From the NCBI GenBank assembly GCA_035764725.1, contig DASTYT010000057.1:25572-89571 (forward strand): 64,000 nt of DNA, read 5' to 3'. A program made the translations under genes and the position numbers. This document shows, piece by piece, positions 50,468 through 59,777 of this stretch. The notes under the pieces were generated by a model. That model was given only the letters and a program-made list of their open reading frames with translations, made no database searches and was not told where the DNA came from. How positions within the stretch are numbered: the first letter of the stretch is position 1; each line of letters opens with the position of its first letter. Source of the DNA: Candidatus Methylomirabilota bacterium. Its GTDB lineage: Bacteria > Methylomirabilota > Methylomirabilia > Rokubacteriales > CSP1-6.

Positions 50468-51691
50468 CTATCCTTTCGGTCTCAGCCACTGAGCGGGGTC
50501 CTGCGGCTTGCCCTGGTGCCGGACCTCGAAGTAGAGGCGCGGTCCCTGCAGCGAGCCGGTGTCGCCCACCGTGCCGATGCTCTGCCCTTGCTTGACGTCA
50601 TCACCCTCGTTGACCTTGATGTCGGCGGCGTGTGCATAAAGGGTGTAGTACTCGCCGCCGTGATCCACGATGATCAGGTTTCCGTATCCCCGGAACCAGC
50701 CTGTGTACACCACATGGCCGGGGTACACGGCCTTGATGTCCGTTCCCTCGGCCACCTCGATGTCGATCCCGTTCCGGAACGTCTTCGTTCCGAATCGGGG
50801 ATGCACCTGCGCCCCGTACTCCGCGACCACCTTGCCCTCGGCGGGCCACGCCAGCCGCCCCCGCACACTCGCCAGCCCGGGGCCGCTCGATTCGCGCGGC
50901 GTCGCTCCCGGTCGTGACGGCGATGGCGAGGGCCGTGCCACCGCCGCCCGCTGCTTCATCTGAAGGTCGCGGATGAATGCTTCGAGACGCCGCGTGGCGT
51001 CCGAGAGCTCACCGACGAGCCGCTCGTGGGATGCGCGCTCGTCTCGCACCTTGGCCAGGAGGGCCCGCCGCTTAGCGGCCTCCTGATCGGCCTCCGCCCG
51101 CTCCTCCTCGGCCTGGCTCCTGAGCGAGGCCAGCTCGACGCGGCGGGCCTCGACACGCACTTTTCGGTCGGCCAAACCCTCTGAAGTACTACGATACTCT
51201 CGAATCGAGCGGGCGTCTACCGTCGCCAGCGTCGTCAGGTGCCGGAGCCGGATAGCCTGGGCCACCGGATCGTCCCCGGATAGGACCAGCGGCAGCACGC
51301 CGCCCTGCGACTGGAGCTTGTAGAGGAGGCGGAGCCGGCGCCCCAGCACCTCCTCCTGCCCGGCGCGCTGTACCTCGAGCCGGCCGATCTCACCCTGGAG
51401 TCCCGAGACATCGGCCTGGGCCTTCTTCACGCGAGTATCGAGCACGGCGACCTGGCGGCGCTTCACCCCGATCTGCTTCTCGGTCTCCTCGAGCTCGGCC
51501 AAAATCGACGCCTCCCGCTTCTTGGCCTGGGCGACCTTGGCCCGCTCCTCCTTGAGCTGCCGCTGCTTCTGCTGGAGCGTGCGCTCACTGTCCCCGAGAT
51601 CCGGGCCCTCGCGCTTGGCGTGCCCCTGGGCCCCGGCCAGGCCCGCCGCGAAGACAACGGCGAGGAGGCCGGGAAGGATCCGCGCGATCAC
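50468..51691 (-). CDS. envC: EnvC-like murein hydrolase activator
   Basis: 407 residues. Signal peptide (ILPGLLAVVFAAGLAGA), long coiled coil (about 30-270, rich in Gln, Lys, Glu) and a LytM domain (about 300-405). The zinc ligands of active M23 peptidases are lost: HxxxD appears as RNGID, and the final HxH as RLY in GPRLYFEVRHQG. This degeneracy is characteristic of EnvC, which activates amidases rather than cutting. GTG start overlaps the ftsX stop. FtsEX upstream is its known partner. Confidence 0.92.
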   Translation of the reverse strand: MIARILPGLLAVVFAAGLAGAQGHAKREGPDLGDSERTLQQKQRQLKEERAKVAQAKKREASILAELEETEKQIGVKRRQVAVLDTRVKKAQADVSGLQGEIGRLEVQRAGQEEVLGRRLRLLYKLQSQGGVLPLVLSGDDPVAQAIRLRHLTTLATVDARSIREYRSTSEGLADRKVRVEARRVELASLRSQAEEERAEADQEAAKRRALLAKVRDERASHERLVGELSDATRRLEAFIRDLQMKQRAAVARPSPSPSRPGATPRESSGPGLASVRGRLAWPAEGKVVAEYGAQVHPRFGTKTFRNGIDIEVAEGTDIKAVYPGHVVYTGWFRGYGNLIIVDHGGEYYTLYAHAADIKVNEGDDVKQGQSIGTVGDTGSLQGPRLYFEVRHQGKPQDPAQWLRPKG

Positions 51692-52572
51692 GAGTAGGCC
51701 CGCCCCTTGGCGAGGAGGCCGCCGAAGGCGCCGAGCATGGCCCCGCCCGCCAGGAGCAGGGCCATCTGCGCGGGGGAGAGGAAGACGGAGCGGGCGAGCC
51801 CGAGGGTGAGGGTGAGCAGCGGCTCGAGCCGCGGCGCGAACACCGCGTGCGCGGCCACGAGCGCCGCGAGTGCGAGGGCGGCGCCCAGCAGCCCCTGGGT
51901 CATCCCCTGCAACAGGAGCGGCAGCCGGATCACCGCCTCGGTGGCGCCGACCAGCCGCATGATCTCCATCTCGTCGCGTCGCGCGTGGAGCACGAGCGTG
52001 GTGGCGGTGGTGACGGTGAGGATGGCGGCCAGCGCCAGCACCGCGCCCACGCCGAGGCCGGTCAGCTGGAAGAGCCGCTGCCACTGCGCGAGGCTCTCCA
52101 CCCATTCCGCCCCGCCCTGCACCTCGTCCACCTCGTTCATCGCGGACAAACGCTGCACGAGCTCGCGGGTGCCGTCCGGCGTGGCCGCCTCGGGCGTCGG
52201 CGTCACCTCGAGGGAGGCGGGCAAGGGATTCCGGGGCAGCTGATCGACCACGCTGGCCTGGGCGCCCAGGGAGCGCTTGAGCGAGGACAGGGCCTCCGCC
52301 CGCGAGACGAAGCGCACACGCTGCACGCCGTCGAGCGCCTGGACACGCGCGAGCAGATCGTCCACCCCGGCGCCCCGTGGCTCCTCGCGGAGATACGCGA
52401 CGACCCGCACCCGCTCGCGCCACTGCTCCACGGCGCGGCCGAGATTCAGCGAGAGGAGCCAGAAGCAGCCGAGTGCGGCCAGCGAGAGCGTGATCAGGAG
52501 GATGGCGGAGAGGCCGACCCGCCCGGCGCGGCGGAGATCGCGCGCCGCCTCGCCCGCCAGAAATCCCAGCAT
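51688..52572 (-). CDS. ftsX: Cell division protein FtsX
   Basis: 294 residues, four membrane helices (about 20-42, 170-195, 215-245, 262-285) with a large periplasmic loop after the first, as in FtsX. Domain segment VGATEAVIRLPLLLQGMTQGLLGA is typical. Forms the FtsEX complex controlling EnvC. Abuts ftsE with no gap. Confidence 0.93.
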   Translation of the reverse strand: MLGFLAGEAARDLRRAGRVGLSAILLITLSLAALGCFWLLSLNLGRAVEQWRERVRVVAYLREEPRGAGVDDLLARVQALDGVQRVRFVSRAEALSSLKRSLGAQASVVDQLPRNPLPASLEVTPTPEAATPDGTRELVQRLSAMNEVDEVQGGAEWVESLAQWQRLFQLTGLGVGAVLALAAILTVTTATTLVLHARRDEMEIMRLVGATEAVIRLPLLLQGMTQGLLGAALALAALVAAHAVFAPRLEPLLTLTLGLARSVFLSPAQMALLLAGGAMLGAFGGLLAKGRAYS

Positions 52573-53244
52573 CTACCCCTCGTCCTTGAGGAGGCGGCCC
52601 TGCCGCATGGTGAGGGTGCGGCGCTTGAGCTGCTCGGCGAGGGCGGCCTGATGCGTGGCGAGCAGCACGGTGGTGCCGCGCTGCCAGATGTCCTCGATCA
52701 CGTCGAGGATCTCGTCCGCCATCTCCTCGTCCAGGTTGCCGGTGGGCTCGTCGGCGAGGAGCAGCTGTGGCGACTTCGCGATGGCGCGCGCGAGGGAGGC
52801 GCGCTGCGCCTCGCCCTGCGAGAGCTGGGCCGGATAGGCCTGGGCGCGGGCGGACAGCCCCACCGCCTTGAGCGCGGTGAACGCGCGCGGCGTGACCTCC
52901 TTGCGCGGCGTCCCGATCACCCGCAGGACGAAGGCGATGTTCTCGAACACGGTGCGGCCGGCGAGGAGCTTGGCGTCCTGGAAGACGATGCCGATCGAGC
53001 GGCGGAGCCGCGGGATGCGGCGACGGCTGAGCGCGGGCACGTCGAAGCCGGCCACCTCGACGTCGCCTTCGGTGGGGACCTCGTCGCGATACAGGAGCCG
53101 GAGGAGCGTGGTCTTGCCCGCGCCGCTCGGCCCGTTGAGGACGACGAACTCGCCCTTGTCGATGCCGAACGTGATGTCGGCGAGGGCCGTGTGCTTGGCG
53201 GGGCCGGCGCCAAAGGTCTTTCCCACGTGGTGGAGCCTGATCAT
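52573..53244 (-). CDS. ftsE: Cell division ATP-binding protein FtsE
   Basis: 223 residues, ABC ATPase. Walker A GPSGAGKT, Walker B LLLADEPTGNLD, H-loop LATHQAAL. The signature reads LSQGEAQR instead of the usual LSGGEQQR. FtsE couples divisome state to FtsX-EnvC and amidases. 27 bases after gatB. Confidence 0.95.
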   Translation of the reverse strand: MIRLHHVGKTFGAGPAKHTALADITFGIDKGEFVVLNGPSGAGKTTLLRLLYRDEVPTEGDVEVAGFDVPALSRRRIPRLRRSIGIVFQDAKLLAGRTVFENIAFVLRVIGTPRKEVTPRAFTALKAVGLSARAQAYPAQLSQGEAQRASLARAIAKSPQLLLADEPTGNLDEEMADEILDVIEDIWQRGTTVLLATHQAALAEQLKRRTLTMRQGRLLKDEG

Positions 53245-53271
53245 GGCCTGCCGACCATTCTACGTAAGCTT

Positions 53272-54723
53272 CTATACTTTCGGAAGTTTCTCCCCCAAAA
53301 GTTGGTTCACCACCGCCGGATTCGCCTTGCCCTGCGTGGATTTCATCACCTGACCCACCAGGAAGCCCAGCGCGGCCTTCTTGCCGTTCCGCCAGTCCTC
53401 CACGACCTTGGCGTGCTGGGCCAGCACCTGGTCCACCACTCCGGCCAGGGTGTCGGTGTCGGCCACCTGGGTGAGCCCCTCCCGGCCGACGATGGCCCGG
53501 GCATCCTCGCCCGACCGGAACATCTTTTCGAACACGTCCTTGGCAATTTTCCCGCTGATGGTCCCGTCGTCGATGAGCGCCAGGAGCCCGGCCAGGCGGG
53601 ACGGCGTGATGGGGCATGCGGCGACCGCGGCGTCGTCGTCCCCGGGCAGCTCCCGGAGCAGCTCGTTCAGCACCCAGTTGGCGACAGCCTTGGGCTTGCC
53701 CGACTCGCGCGCCGCGGCCTCGAAGTAGTCGGCCAGGCCCCGCCCCTGGCCGAGGAGCTCCGCCTCATGGGGCGACAGGCCGTAAGCCTGGACGAAGCGG
53801 ACACGCTTGGCTGCGGGCAGCTCGGGCAGGTCGCCGCGGAGGCGCTCGACCTCGGTCGCGGCCAGGTCCAGGGGCGGCAGGTCGGGCTCGGGGAAGTAGC
53901 GATAGTCGTGCGCGAACTCCTTGGAGCGCATGGCCACCGTGCGCCCGCGCTCCGGATCCCAAAGCCGCGTCTCCTGGGTCAGCCGCTCCCCCACGTCCAG
54001 CGCCTGCGCCTGCCGCTTCACCTCGTACTCGAGGGCATGCTGGACGTGGCGGAACGAGTTGAGATTCTTGATCTCGACCTTGGTGCCCAAAACGTCGGAG
54101 CCTGCTATCCGAAGAGACACGTTGGCGTCGCAGCGGAGCGAGCCTTCCTCCATGTTGCCGTCGCAGACCCCGAGGTACACCACGATGGCGCGGAGGGCGC
54201 GGAGGTAGGCGCCGGCCTCCTCGGGCGACCGGAGGTCCGGCTTCGACACGATCTCCATCAGCGGCACCCCGGCCCTGTTGTAGTCCACGTGGCTGGCGCG
54301 CGCGGTGGCGAACTCGCCCTCGTGGACGAGCTTGCCCACGTCCTCCTCGAGGTGCAGGCGCTGGATCCCGATCACGCGCGGGGCGCCGCCCGCCGCCACC
54401 TCGAGCGTCCCATGCTCCGCCAGCGGCTCCTCGTACTGGCTGATCTGGTAGTTCTTCGGCATGTCCGGATAGAAGTAGTGCTTGCGCGCGAACCGGTTCT
54501 GCAGATTCACCGTGCAGCCGAGCGCGAGCGCGGTGCGGATGCCGAACTCGATCGCCCGCTTGTTGATGACGGGCAGGCTGCCGGGATTGCCCTGGCACAC
54601 CGGGCAGGTCTGCGTGTTGGGCGCGGCGCCGAACCCGGTCGAGCAGCCGCAGAACATCTTGGTGCGCGTGCGCAGCTGCGCGTGCACCTCGAGCCCGATG
54701 ACCGTCTCGTAGGGGCCGCTCAT
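53272..54723 (-). CDS. gatB: Asp-tRNA(Asn)/Glu-tRNA(Gln) amidotransferase subunit B
   Basis: 483 residues. GatB start [15 protein letters not shown], zinc cysteines in FCGCSTGF and [21 protein letters not shown], and the C-terminal YqeY-like tail ([17 protein letters not shown]). Phosphorylates the misacylated tRNA and passes it to GatA-derived ammonia. Overlaps gatA by 4 bases. Confidence 0.98.
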   Translation of the reverse strand: MSGPYETVIGLEVHAQLRTRTKMFCGCSTGFGAAPNTQTCPVCQGNPGSLPVINKRAIEFGIRTALALGCTVNLQNRFARKHYFYPDMPKNYQISQYEEPLAEHGTLEVAAGGAPRVIGIQRLHLEEDVGKLVHEGEFATARASHVDYNRAGVPLMEIVSKPDLRSPEEAGAYLRALRAIVVYLGVCDGNMEEGSLRCDANVSLRIAGSDVLGTKVEIKNLNSFRHVQHALEYEVKRQAQALDVGERLTQETRLWDPERGRTVAMRSKEFAHDYRYFPEPDLPPLDLAATEVERLRGDLPELPAAKRVRFVQAYGLSPHEAELLGQGRGLADYFEAAARESGKPKAVANWVLNELLRELPGDDDAAVAACPITPSRLAGLLALIDDGTISGKIAKDVFEKMFRSGEDARAIVGREGLTQVADTDTLAGVVDQVLAQHAKVVEDWRNGKKAALGFLVGQVMKSTQGKANPAVVNQLLGEKLPKV

Positions 54724-56177
54724 GACAGCGCGGGCTTCCGGGCGTGCCAGTCCGTCGCCCGCTCGTAGGCGTGGGCGACGCGTAGCACCGTGGCCTCGTC
54801 GTACGCCTTGCCGATGACCTGGAGCCCGATGGGCAGCCCTGCCAGCGTGAACCCGGCGGGCAACGAGACCCCGGGCAGGCCGGCCAGGCTCGTGGGGATC
54901 GTGAAGACGTCGTTGAGGTACATCTGCAGCGGGTCTTCCTTCTCGCCGATCTTGAACGCGACGCCCGGGGTGGTGGGCGCCACGATCGCATCCACCGTCT
55001 GGAACGCGGTCTGGAAATCGCGCGCGACCAGGGTGCGGACGCGCAGGGCCTGGCCGTAGTACGCGTCGTAGTAGCCGGCGGACAGCGCGTAGGTGCCGAG
55101 CATGATCCGGCGCTTGACCTCGCGCCCGAACCCCGCCGCGCGCGTGCGGCTCTCCATCTCGATCACGTCGCGGGCGCCGGGCAGGCGCAGCCCGTACTTC
55201 ACGCCGTCGTAGCGGGCGAGGTTCGACGAGGCCTCCGCCGGGCCGATCAGGTAGTACGCGGCGAGCCCGTATTCGGTGTGGGGCAGCGAGACCTCCTCGG
55301 TCTTCGCCCCCAGCCCGCGCAGCACGTCCACCGCGGCCCGCACCGCGCGCTCCACCTCGGGGTCCATCCCGTCGATGAAGTACTCGCGCGGGATGCCGAT
55401 GCGCAGGCCGGCGACCCCGCCCGCGAGCGCCGCGCGGTAGTCGGGCACCGGCACCACCGCCGCCGTCGAATCCATGGGATCGGCGCCCGCGATCACCCGC
55501 AGCACCAGCGCGGCGTCGGCCACCGTCTTCGTGAACGGGCCGATCTGGTCCAGCGACGAGGCGAACGCCACGAGCCCGTAGCGCGACACGCGCCCGTAGG
55601 TCGGCTTGAGCCCAACGTTGCCGCAGAAGGCCGCGGGTTGGCGAATGGATCCGCCGGTGTCGGTGCCGAAGGTGGCGGCGGCGAGATCGGCAGCGACCGC
55701 GGCCGCCGAGCCGCCCGAGGAGCCGCCCGGCACGCGGCCGAGATCCCAGGGATTGCGCGTGGTGAAGAACGCGGAATTCTCGGTGGACGAGCCCATGGCG
55801 AACTCGTCCATGTTGAGCTTGCCGAGGAGCACCGTGCCGGCCTCCTGCAGCCGCCGCACCACGGTGGCGTCATAGGGCGGCACGAACCTCTCAAGGATCT
55901 TCGACCCGCAGGCGGTGCGGATGCCCCGCGTGCAGAGCACGTCCTTGAGCGCGATGGGCACGCCGTCGAGGGAGCCACGGGGCGCGCCCGCTTCGAAGCG
56001 CGCGTCGGCCTCGGCGGCCTGGGCGAGGGCGACATCCGGCGTCACCGTCATGAAGGCGCGTACTTTCGGGTCGAGCGCCTCGATCCGCGCCAGGTAGTCG
56101 CGCGCGGCCGCGCTCGGCGTGGCGCTGCCGTCCCGGAAGCGGGCGCCGAGGGCCTCGATGCTGAGGGCGGCGAGCAT
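54720..56177 (-). CDS. gatA: Asp-tRNA(Asn)/Glu-tRNA(Gln) amidotransferase subunit A
   Basis: 485 residues, amidase-signature enzyme. Catalytic triad: Lys in [13 protein letters not shown], cis-Ser in [12 protein letters not shown] and Ser in [17 protein letters not shown]. Releases ammonia from glutamine for GatB. Directly follows gatC. Confidence 0.98.
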   Translation of the reverse strand: MLAALSIEALGARFRDGSATPSAAARDYLARIEALDPKVRAFMTVTPDVALAQAAEADARFEAGAPRGSLDGVPIALKDVLCTRGIRTACGSKILERFVPPYDATVVRRLQEAGTVLLGKLNMDEFAMGSSTENSAFFTTRNPWDLGRVPGGSSGGSAAAVAADLAAATFGTDTGGSIRQPAAFCGNVGLKPTYGRVSRYGLVAFASSLDQIGPFTKTVADAALVLRVIAGADPMDSTAAVVPVPDYRAALAGGVAGLRIGIPREYFIDGMDPEVERAVRAAVDVLRGLGAKTEEVSLPHTEYGLAAYYLIGPAEASSNLARYDGVKYGLRLPGARDVIEMESRTRAAGFGREVKRRIMLGTYALSAGYYDAYYGQALRVRTLVARDFQTAFQTVDAIVAPTTPGVAFKIGEKEDPLQMYLNDVFTIPTSLAGLPGVSLPAGFTLAGLPIGLQVIGKAYDEATVLRVAHAYERATDWHARKPALS

Positions 56178-56477
56178 CTATTCCTCGATGATGCGCGGCA
56201 CGCGGAAGGTGTCGCCGTCGCGGTCGGGCGCGTTGGCCAGCATGTCGTCGAGCGGCGAGGACGGCACCGGCTCGTCCTCGCGCATCACGTTGCGGAGCGG
56301 GACCGCATGGGACGTGGGCTCAACGCCCGTGGTGTCGAGGGATCGCAGCTTGTCCATGTAGTCGAGGATCGCGCTCATCTCGGCGCGCATGCGCTCCAGC
56401 TCGTCGTCGGACAGGGCGAGCCGGGCCAGCCGCGCCACGTGGCGCACGTCCTCCGGGGAGATCCGCGGTTCCGCCAC
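56178..56477 (-). CDS. gatC: Asp-tRNA(Asn)/Glu-tRNA(Gln) amidotransferase subunit C
   Basis: 99 residues. Family start ISPEDVRHVARLARLALSDDE, then MSAILDYMDKLRSLDTTGVEP and the closing FRVPRIIEE. Bridges GatA and GatB. GTG start at 56477 is one base after the uvrD stop, with GGAG upstream. The cluster implies an indirect route to Gln-tRNA or Asn-tRNA in this organism. Confidence 0.96.
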   Translation of the reverse strand: MAEPRISPEDVRHVARLARLALSDDELERMRAEMSAILDYMDKLRSLDTTGVEPTSHAVPLRNVMREDEPVPSSPLDDMLANAPDRDGDTFRVPRIIEE

Positions 56478-56478
56478 C

Positions 56479-58659
56479 TCAGATCTCCTCGAGGTGGGCG
56501 TACTGGAGGGAGAGGCGCTTGCGGCCCACGCTCGCGAAATGCACGGTGGCGATGATGTCCTCACCTTCACGCTGTATCCCTACCAGGAGGCCTTCCCCCC
56601 ACCGGGCGTGGCGGAGCCGCGCGCCCACCTGGAAGGGCAGGCTCTCGTCGATCTCCGCGGGCGCGGGAGCGGCGGGCCGCGCGGGCGTGCGCGGTGTGCT
56701 CGCCCGGCCGTTGAGGAGCGCGATCTCCTCCTCGGGGATCTCCAGGAGGAAGCGCGAGGGCTCCCCCACCCCGTAGCCCTGGATGCGCCGGTGCATCGCG
56801 TACGAGAGGAACAGGCGGGTGCGCGCCCGCGTGAGCCCCACGTAGCAGAGGCGGCGCTCCTCCTCTACCTCCTCGGTATCGTTCATCGAGCGCGAGTGCG
56901 GGAACACCCCCTCCTCGAGCCCGGTGAGGAACACCATGGGGAACTCGAGGCCCTTGGCGGAGTGGAGCGTCATCATGGTCACGCCGGTCGTCGTCGGATC
57001 GAGCTCGTCGGTGTCCGCGATCAGCGAGATCGAGTCGAGGAAGGCGGGCAGGTCGGCGGACGAGCCCTCGGCCTCGCGCGCGGCCACGAACTCCTCGGAG
57101 GCCGCCACCAGCTCCTCCAGGTTCTCGAGTCGCGCGTCGGCCTCGGCGGTGCGCTCTGCCTTGAGCGCGTCGCGGTAGCCGGACTCCGCCAGCACCTCGT
57201 CGATCAGCGCGGGCAGGGTCATCGCGGCGCGCCGCTCGGTGAGGCGGGCGATGAGCCGGGCCATCTCCTCGAGGGCCCGGCGCGGCTTGGCCCCGATCTC
57301 CGGCGGGATCTCCGCGCACGCCCCGAGCAGCCCGATCCCGCGCCGGCGGGCCTCCGCGTCCAGGTGGTCGAGGCTGGTCTTGCCGATGCCGCGCGCGGGC
57401 GCCGCGATTGCCCGCCGAAATGCGATATCGTCGCGGCCATTGACGAGGAGGCGAAGGTAGGCCACCGCGTCCTTGACCTCGCGTCGCTCGTAGAAGCGCA
57501 CGCCGCCCACGATCAGGTAGGGAATGCTCGCGCGGCGCAGCGCGTCCTCGAGGACGCGCGACTGCGCGTTGGTGCGGTAGAAAATGGCGGTGTCGCGGTA
57601 GTCCACGCCCTGGTCGCGCAGGGCGCGAATGGCGCGGGCGACGAAGGCCGCCTCCTCGTTCTCGTCCCACGCCCGGTACACCTGCGCGCGCTCGCCCTCC
57701 GCGTTCTCCGTCCAGAGGCGCTTGTCCTTGCGGGCGGTGTTGTTGCGGATCACCGCGGAGGCCATGCGGAGGATCTGCTTGGTCGAGCGGTAGTTCTGCT
57801 CGAGCGGCACCACCCGGCAGTCGGGGAAGTCCTTCTCGAAGTCGAGGATGTTACGGAGGTCGGCGCCCCGCCACCGGTACACGGACTGATCGGGATCGCC
57901 CACCACGCAGAGGTTCCGATGCACTTCGGTGAGCAGCGAGACCAGGCGGTACTGGGCGCGGTTGGCGTCCTGGTACTCGTCCACGAGCACGAACTTCCAG
58001 AGCCCGCGGTACCACTCGAGGGTGGCCGGCGAGGTCTCGAACAGGCGCACCGCCAGCAGCAGGAGATCGTCGAAGTCCACCGCCTGCGCGGCGCGGAGCC
58101 GCGCCTCGTACATGCGGTAGAGCGACGCCACGCGCTCCTCTCGGGGCGTCCGGGCCAGCCGCTCCGCCTCCTCCACCGAGATCATGTGATTCTTGGCGTG
58201 GCTGATCCGGTGCACTGCCGAGGCGGGCGTCAACTCGCGCTCGTCCATGTCCAGCTCGCGCATGGCCTCGCGCACGAGGGTGAGCCGGTCGTCCTCGTCG
58301 TAGATCACGAAGGCGTGGGGCAGACCGATGCGCGGGGCGTGCTCGCGCAGGATGCGCACGCAGACCGAGTGGAAGGTGGCGATGAGGGGCGGCCGGATGC
58401 CCAGGGGGAGGACGAGGTCCTCCACGCGGTGCCGCATCTCCTCCGCCGCCTTGTTCGTGAAGGTCACCGCGAGCACGTTGCGCGGGTGCACGCCCTCGAC
58501 GGCGAGGAGGTACGCCACTCGGTGAGCGATGACCCGCGTCTTCCCGCTCCCCGCGCCCGCGAGGACGAGCACGGGCCCCTGAATGGAGGTCACCGCATCC
58601 CGCTGTGCGTCATTGAGTGGGGCGAGGATGGCGTCACGTACTGCGGCGGGCACCGGCAT
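56479..58659 (-). CDS. uvrD: UvrD/PcrA-type superfamily 1 helicase
   Basis: 726 residues. 3'-5' DNA helicase motifs: LNDAQRDAV (Q-motif), AGAGSGKT (34-41), TFTNKAAEEM, DEYQDAN (II), GDPDQSVYRWRGAD (III), EQNYRSTKQIL (IV), MTLHSAKGLEF (V) and YVGLTRAR (VI). The C-terminal 60 residues hold the tudor-like fold seen in PcrA (GARLRHARWGEG). ATG 58659 chosen; a GTG 6 codons upstream is possible and neither has a clear Shine-Dalgarno. Heads the uvrD-gatCAB run. Confidence 0.96.
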   Translation of the reverse strand: MPVPAAVRDAILAPLNDAQRDAVTSIQGPVLVLAGAGSGKTRVIAHRVAYLLAVEGVHPRNVLAVTFTNKAAEEMRHRVEDLVLPLGIRPPLIATFHSVCVRILREHAPRIGLPHAFVIYDEDDRLTLVREAMRELDMDERELTPASAVHRISHAKNHMISVEEAERLARTPREERVASLYRMYEARLRAAQAVDFDDLLLLAVRLFETSPATLEWYRGLWKFVLVDEYQDANRAQYRLVSLLTEVHRNLCVVGDPDQSVYRWRGADLRNILDFEKDFPDCRVVPLEQNYRSTKQILRMASAVIRNNTARKDKRLWTENAEGERAQVYRAWDENEEAAFVARAIRALRDQGVDYRDTAIFYRTNAQSRVLEDALRRASIPYLIVGGVRFYERREVKDAVAYLRLLVNGRDDIAFRRAIAAPARGIGKTSLDHLDAEARRRGIGLLGACAEIPPEIGAKPRRALEEMARLIARLTERRAAMTLPALIDEVLAESGYRDALKAERTAEADARLENLEELVAASEEFVAAREAEGSSADLPAFLDSISLIADTDELDPTTTGVTMMTLHSAKGLEFPMVFLTGLEEGVFPHSRSMNDTEEVEEERRLCYVGLTRARTRLFLSYAMHRRIQGYGVGEPSRFLLEIPEEEIALLNGRASTPRTPARPAAPAPAEIDESLPFQVGARLRHARWGEGLLVGIQREGEDIIATVHFASVGRKRLSLQYAHLEEI

Positions 58660-58722
58660 GGGAGCTAACGATAACACAGCGGCGATGGGCAGGAGTCCCG
58701 CCCGCGCGCGGTCAAGGCTCGA

Positions 58723-59283
58723 TCAGTGGGAATGTCCCGGATGCGCCGGCGCCTGCGCCGGTGGCGTCGCGTCGTACCCCCGCAGCACCTCGTATTGCCG
58801 CCGCTGCGCCGGGGTCAGGACATCACGCTGTGCCAGGTGCGCGCGGAGATGCACCATCCGCAGGCGGCTCTCGAGCGCGCCCAGCTCGTCCAGGCGCCGC
58901 TCCAGCTCGAGCGCGGCCATGGTCCCCGCGGCGAAACGCCCGTCGAGGTCGCGCTCACGCGCCACGATCTCGGCGCCCAGCCGGCTGGCCTCCGTCTGCA
59001 TCGCCTCGAAGATGCGCTCGGTCTCGGCGCGCTGCTCGGCGGAGAGGCCGAGCTGGTGGGCCAGCTCGAGCACGTGCCGCGGCCCCGGATAGCGGTTGAG
59101 CTCGGCCGCCTTCGCCAGCCCCATGCCGCGGCCGGCCAGAAGGTCCTGGATCTCCTCGGGCGACAGGGCCTTGATCGCGCGCGACTCCTGGCCCGCGTAG
59201 GGGGAAGCGGGCGGCGCGGCGCCGGCCTCGAACGCCGAGACCAGCACCAGGATCCAGCCGAGGACGAGAGCGTGCCAGCGCAT
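58723..59283 (-). CDS. Exported Spy/CpxP-like helical protein
   Basis: 186 residues. Signal peptide (ALVLGWILVLVSAFEAGA), then an all-helical protein with LNRYPGPRHVLELAHQLGLSAEQRAETERIF, repeated Gln/Arg/Leu heptads and TPAQRRQYEVLRG near the end, similar to LTxxQ proteins of the Spy/CpxP/heavy-metal resistance group. The tail is His/Pro-rich (HPGHSH), which may bind metal. ATG 59283 follows GAGGAG. Chaperone or metal stress role in the periplasm is inferred. Confidence 0.75.
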   Translation of the reverse strand: MRWHALVLGWILVLVSAFEAGAAPPASPYAGQESRAIKALSPEEIQDLLAGRGMGLAKAAELNRYPGPRHVLELAHQLGLSAEQRAETERIFEAMQTEASRLGAEIVARERDLDGRFAAGTMAALELERRLDELGALESRLRMVHLRAHLAQRDVLTPAQRRQYEVLRGYDATPPAQAPAHPGHSH

Positions 59284-59294
59284 GGGATCGCTCC

Positions 59295-59444
59295 TCAGTG
59301 CCGCTTGAAGTACTGGACGGCGCGCTCGTGCTTCTCCGCCGCCGCGCGCGTGGCGAACGTGCCGAGGTTCTTCCGCTTGCGCGTCTTCGGATCCTTCGTA
59401 CGCGAGTAGAGGCGGTACTTTCCCGACGAGAGCTTCCGGATCAT
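59295..59444 (-). CDS. 49-residue basic protein, AP2/integrase-arm-like
   Basis: The sequence opens MIRKLSSGKYRLYSRTKD and closes HERAVQYFKRH; 18 of 49 residues are Lys, Arg or His. The pattern KYRLYSR-KDPKTRKRKNLGTFATRAAAEKHERA looks like the small three-stranded sheet plus helix of integrase arm-binding or AP2-like domains (strand GKYRLYS, strand RKNLGTF, helix TRAAAEKHE). It starts 3 bases after the DUF3303 stop. Such a free-standing domain would be expected to bind DNA or RNA. No integrase is near. Confidence 0.7.
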   Translation of the reverse strand: MIRKLSSGKYRLYSRTKDPKTRKRKNLGTFATRAAAEKHERAVQYFKRH

Positions 59445-59447
59445 GGC

Positions 59448-59729
59448 TCAGAGCCTGGGCCCGACGCGTTCCATCGCTTCCCGCGACGTGATCACCGGAT
59501 GCACCTCGAAGTCCGCGAGGTCGGTCCAGTTCTCCGCCCACGCGTCGAGGGCGGTGCGGCTCTCGGCCTCCATGAGCTGATAGCAGCGCGTGAGCTCCGG
59601 CGTCACCCAGCTCCCCACGTACTCCACCCCGGCCGGCAGCATCCGCCCCTTGTCGCGGAAGCGGCGGTAGATGGGCACCGCGTCGCCGTTCTTGAAGTGC
59701 TCGATCACCATGAAGAGCGTCTTTGCCAT
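59448..59729 (-). CDS. DUF3303 family small protein
   Basis: 93 residues. Family start FMVIEHFKNGDAVPIYRRFRDKGRMLPAGVEY and ELTRCYQLMEAES. Ferredoxin-like alpha/beta fold with no known activity. Upstream there is a good -10 (TATACT on the minus strand) but no clear -35. Likely co-transcribed with the 49-residue gene. Confidence 0.85.
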   Translation of the reverse strand: MAKTLFMVIEHFKNGDAVPIYRRFRDKGRMLPAGVEYVGSWVTPELTRCYQLMEAESRTALDAWAENWTDLADFEVHPVITSREAMERVGPRL

Positions 59730-59777
59730 CGGAGCCCTCCTTCGTGAGGTACAGAGTATACGGGCGCGGGACGCGCA

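Noticed and set aside
50468-53617. Possible 1049-residue EnvC fusion
   Set aside because: The upstream part reads ftsX and ftsE in the wrong frame. EnvC begins with its signal peptide at GTG 51691.
59741-59770. Sigma70 promoter for DUF3303
   Set aside because: The -10 (TATACT) is good but no acceptable -35 lies 16-18 bases upstream.
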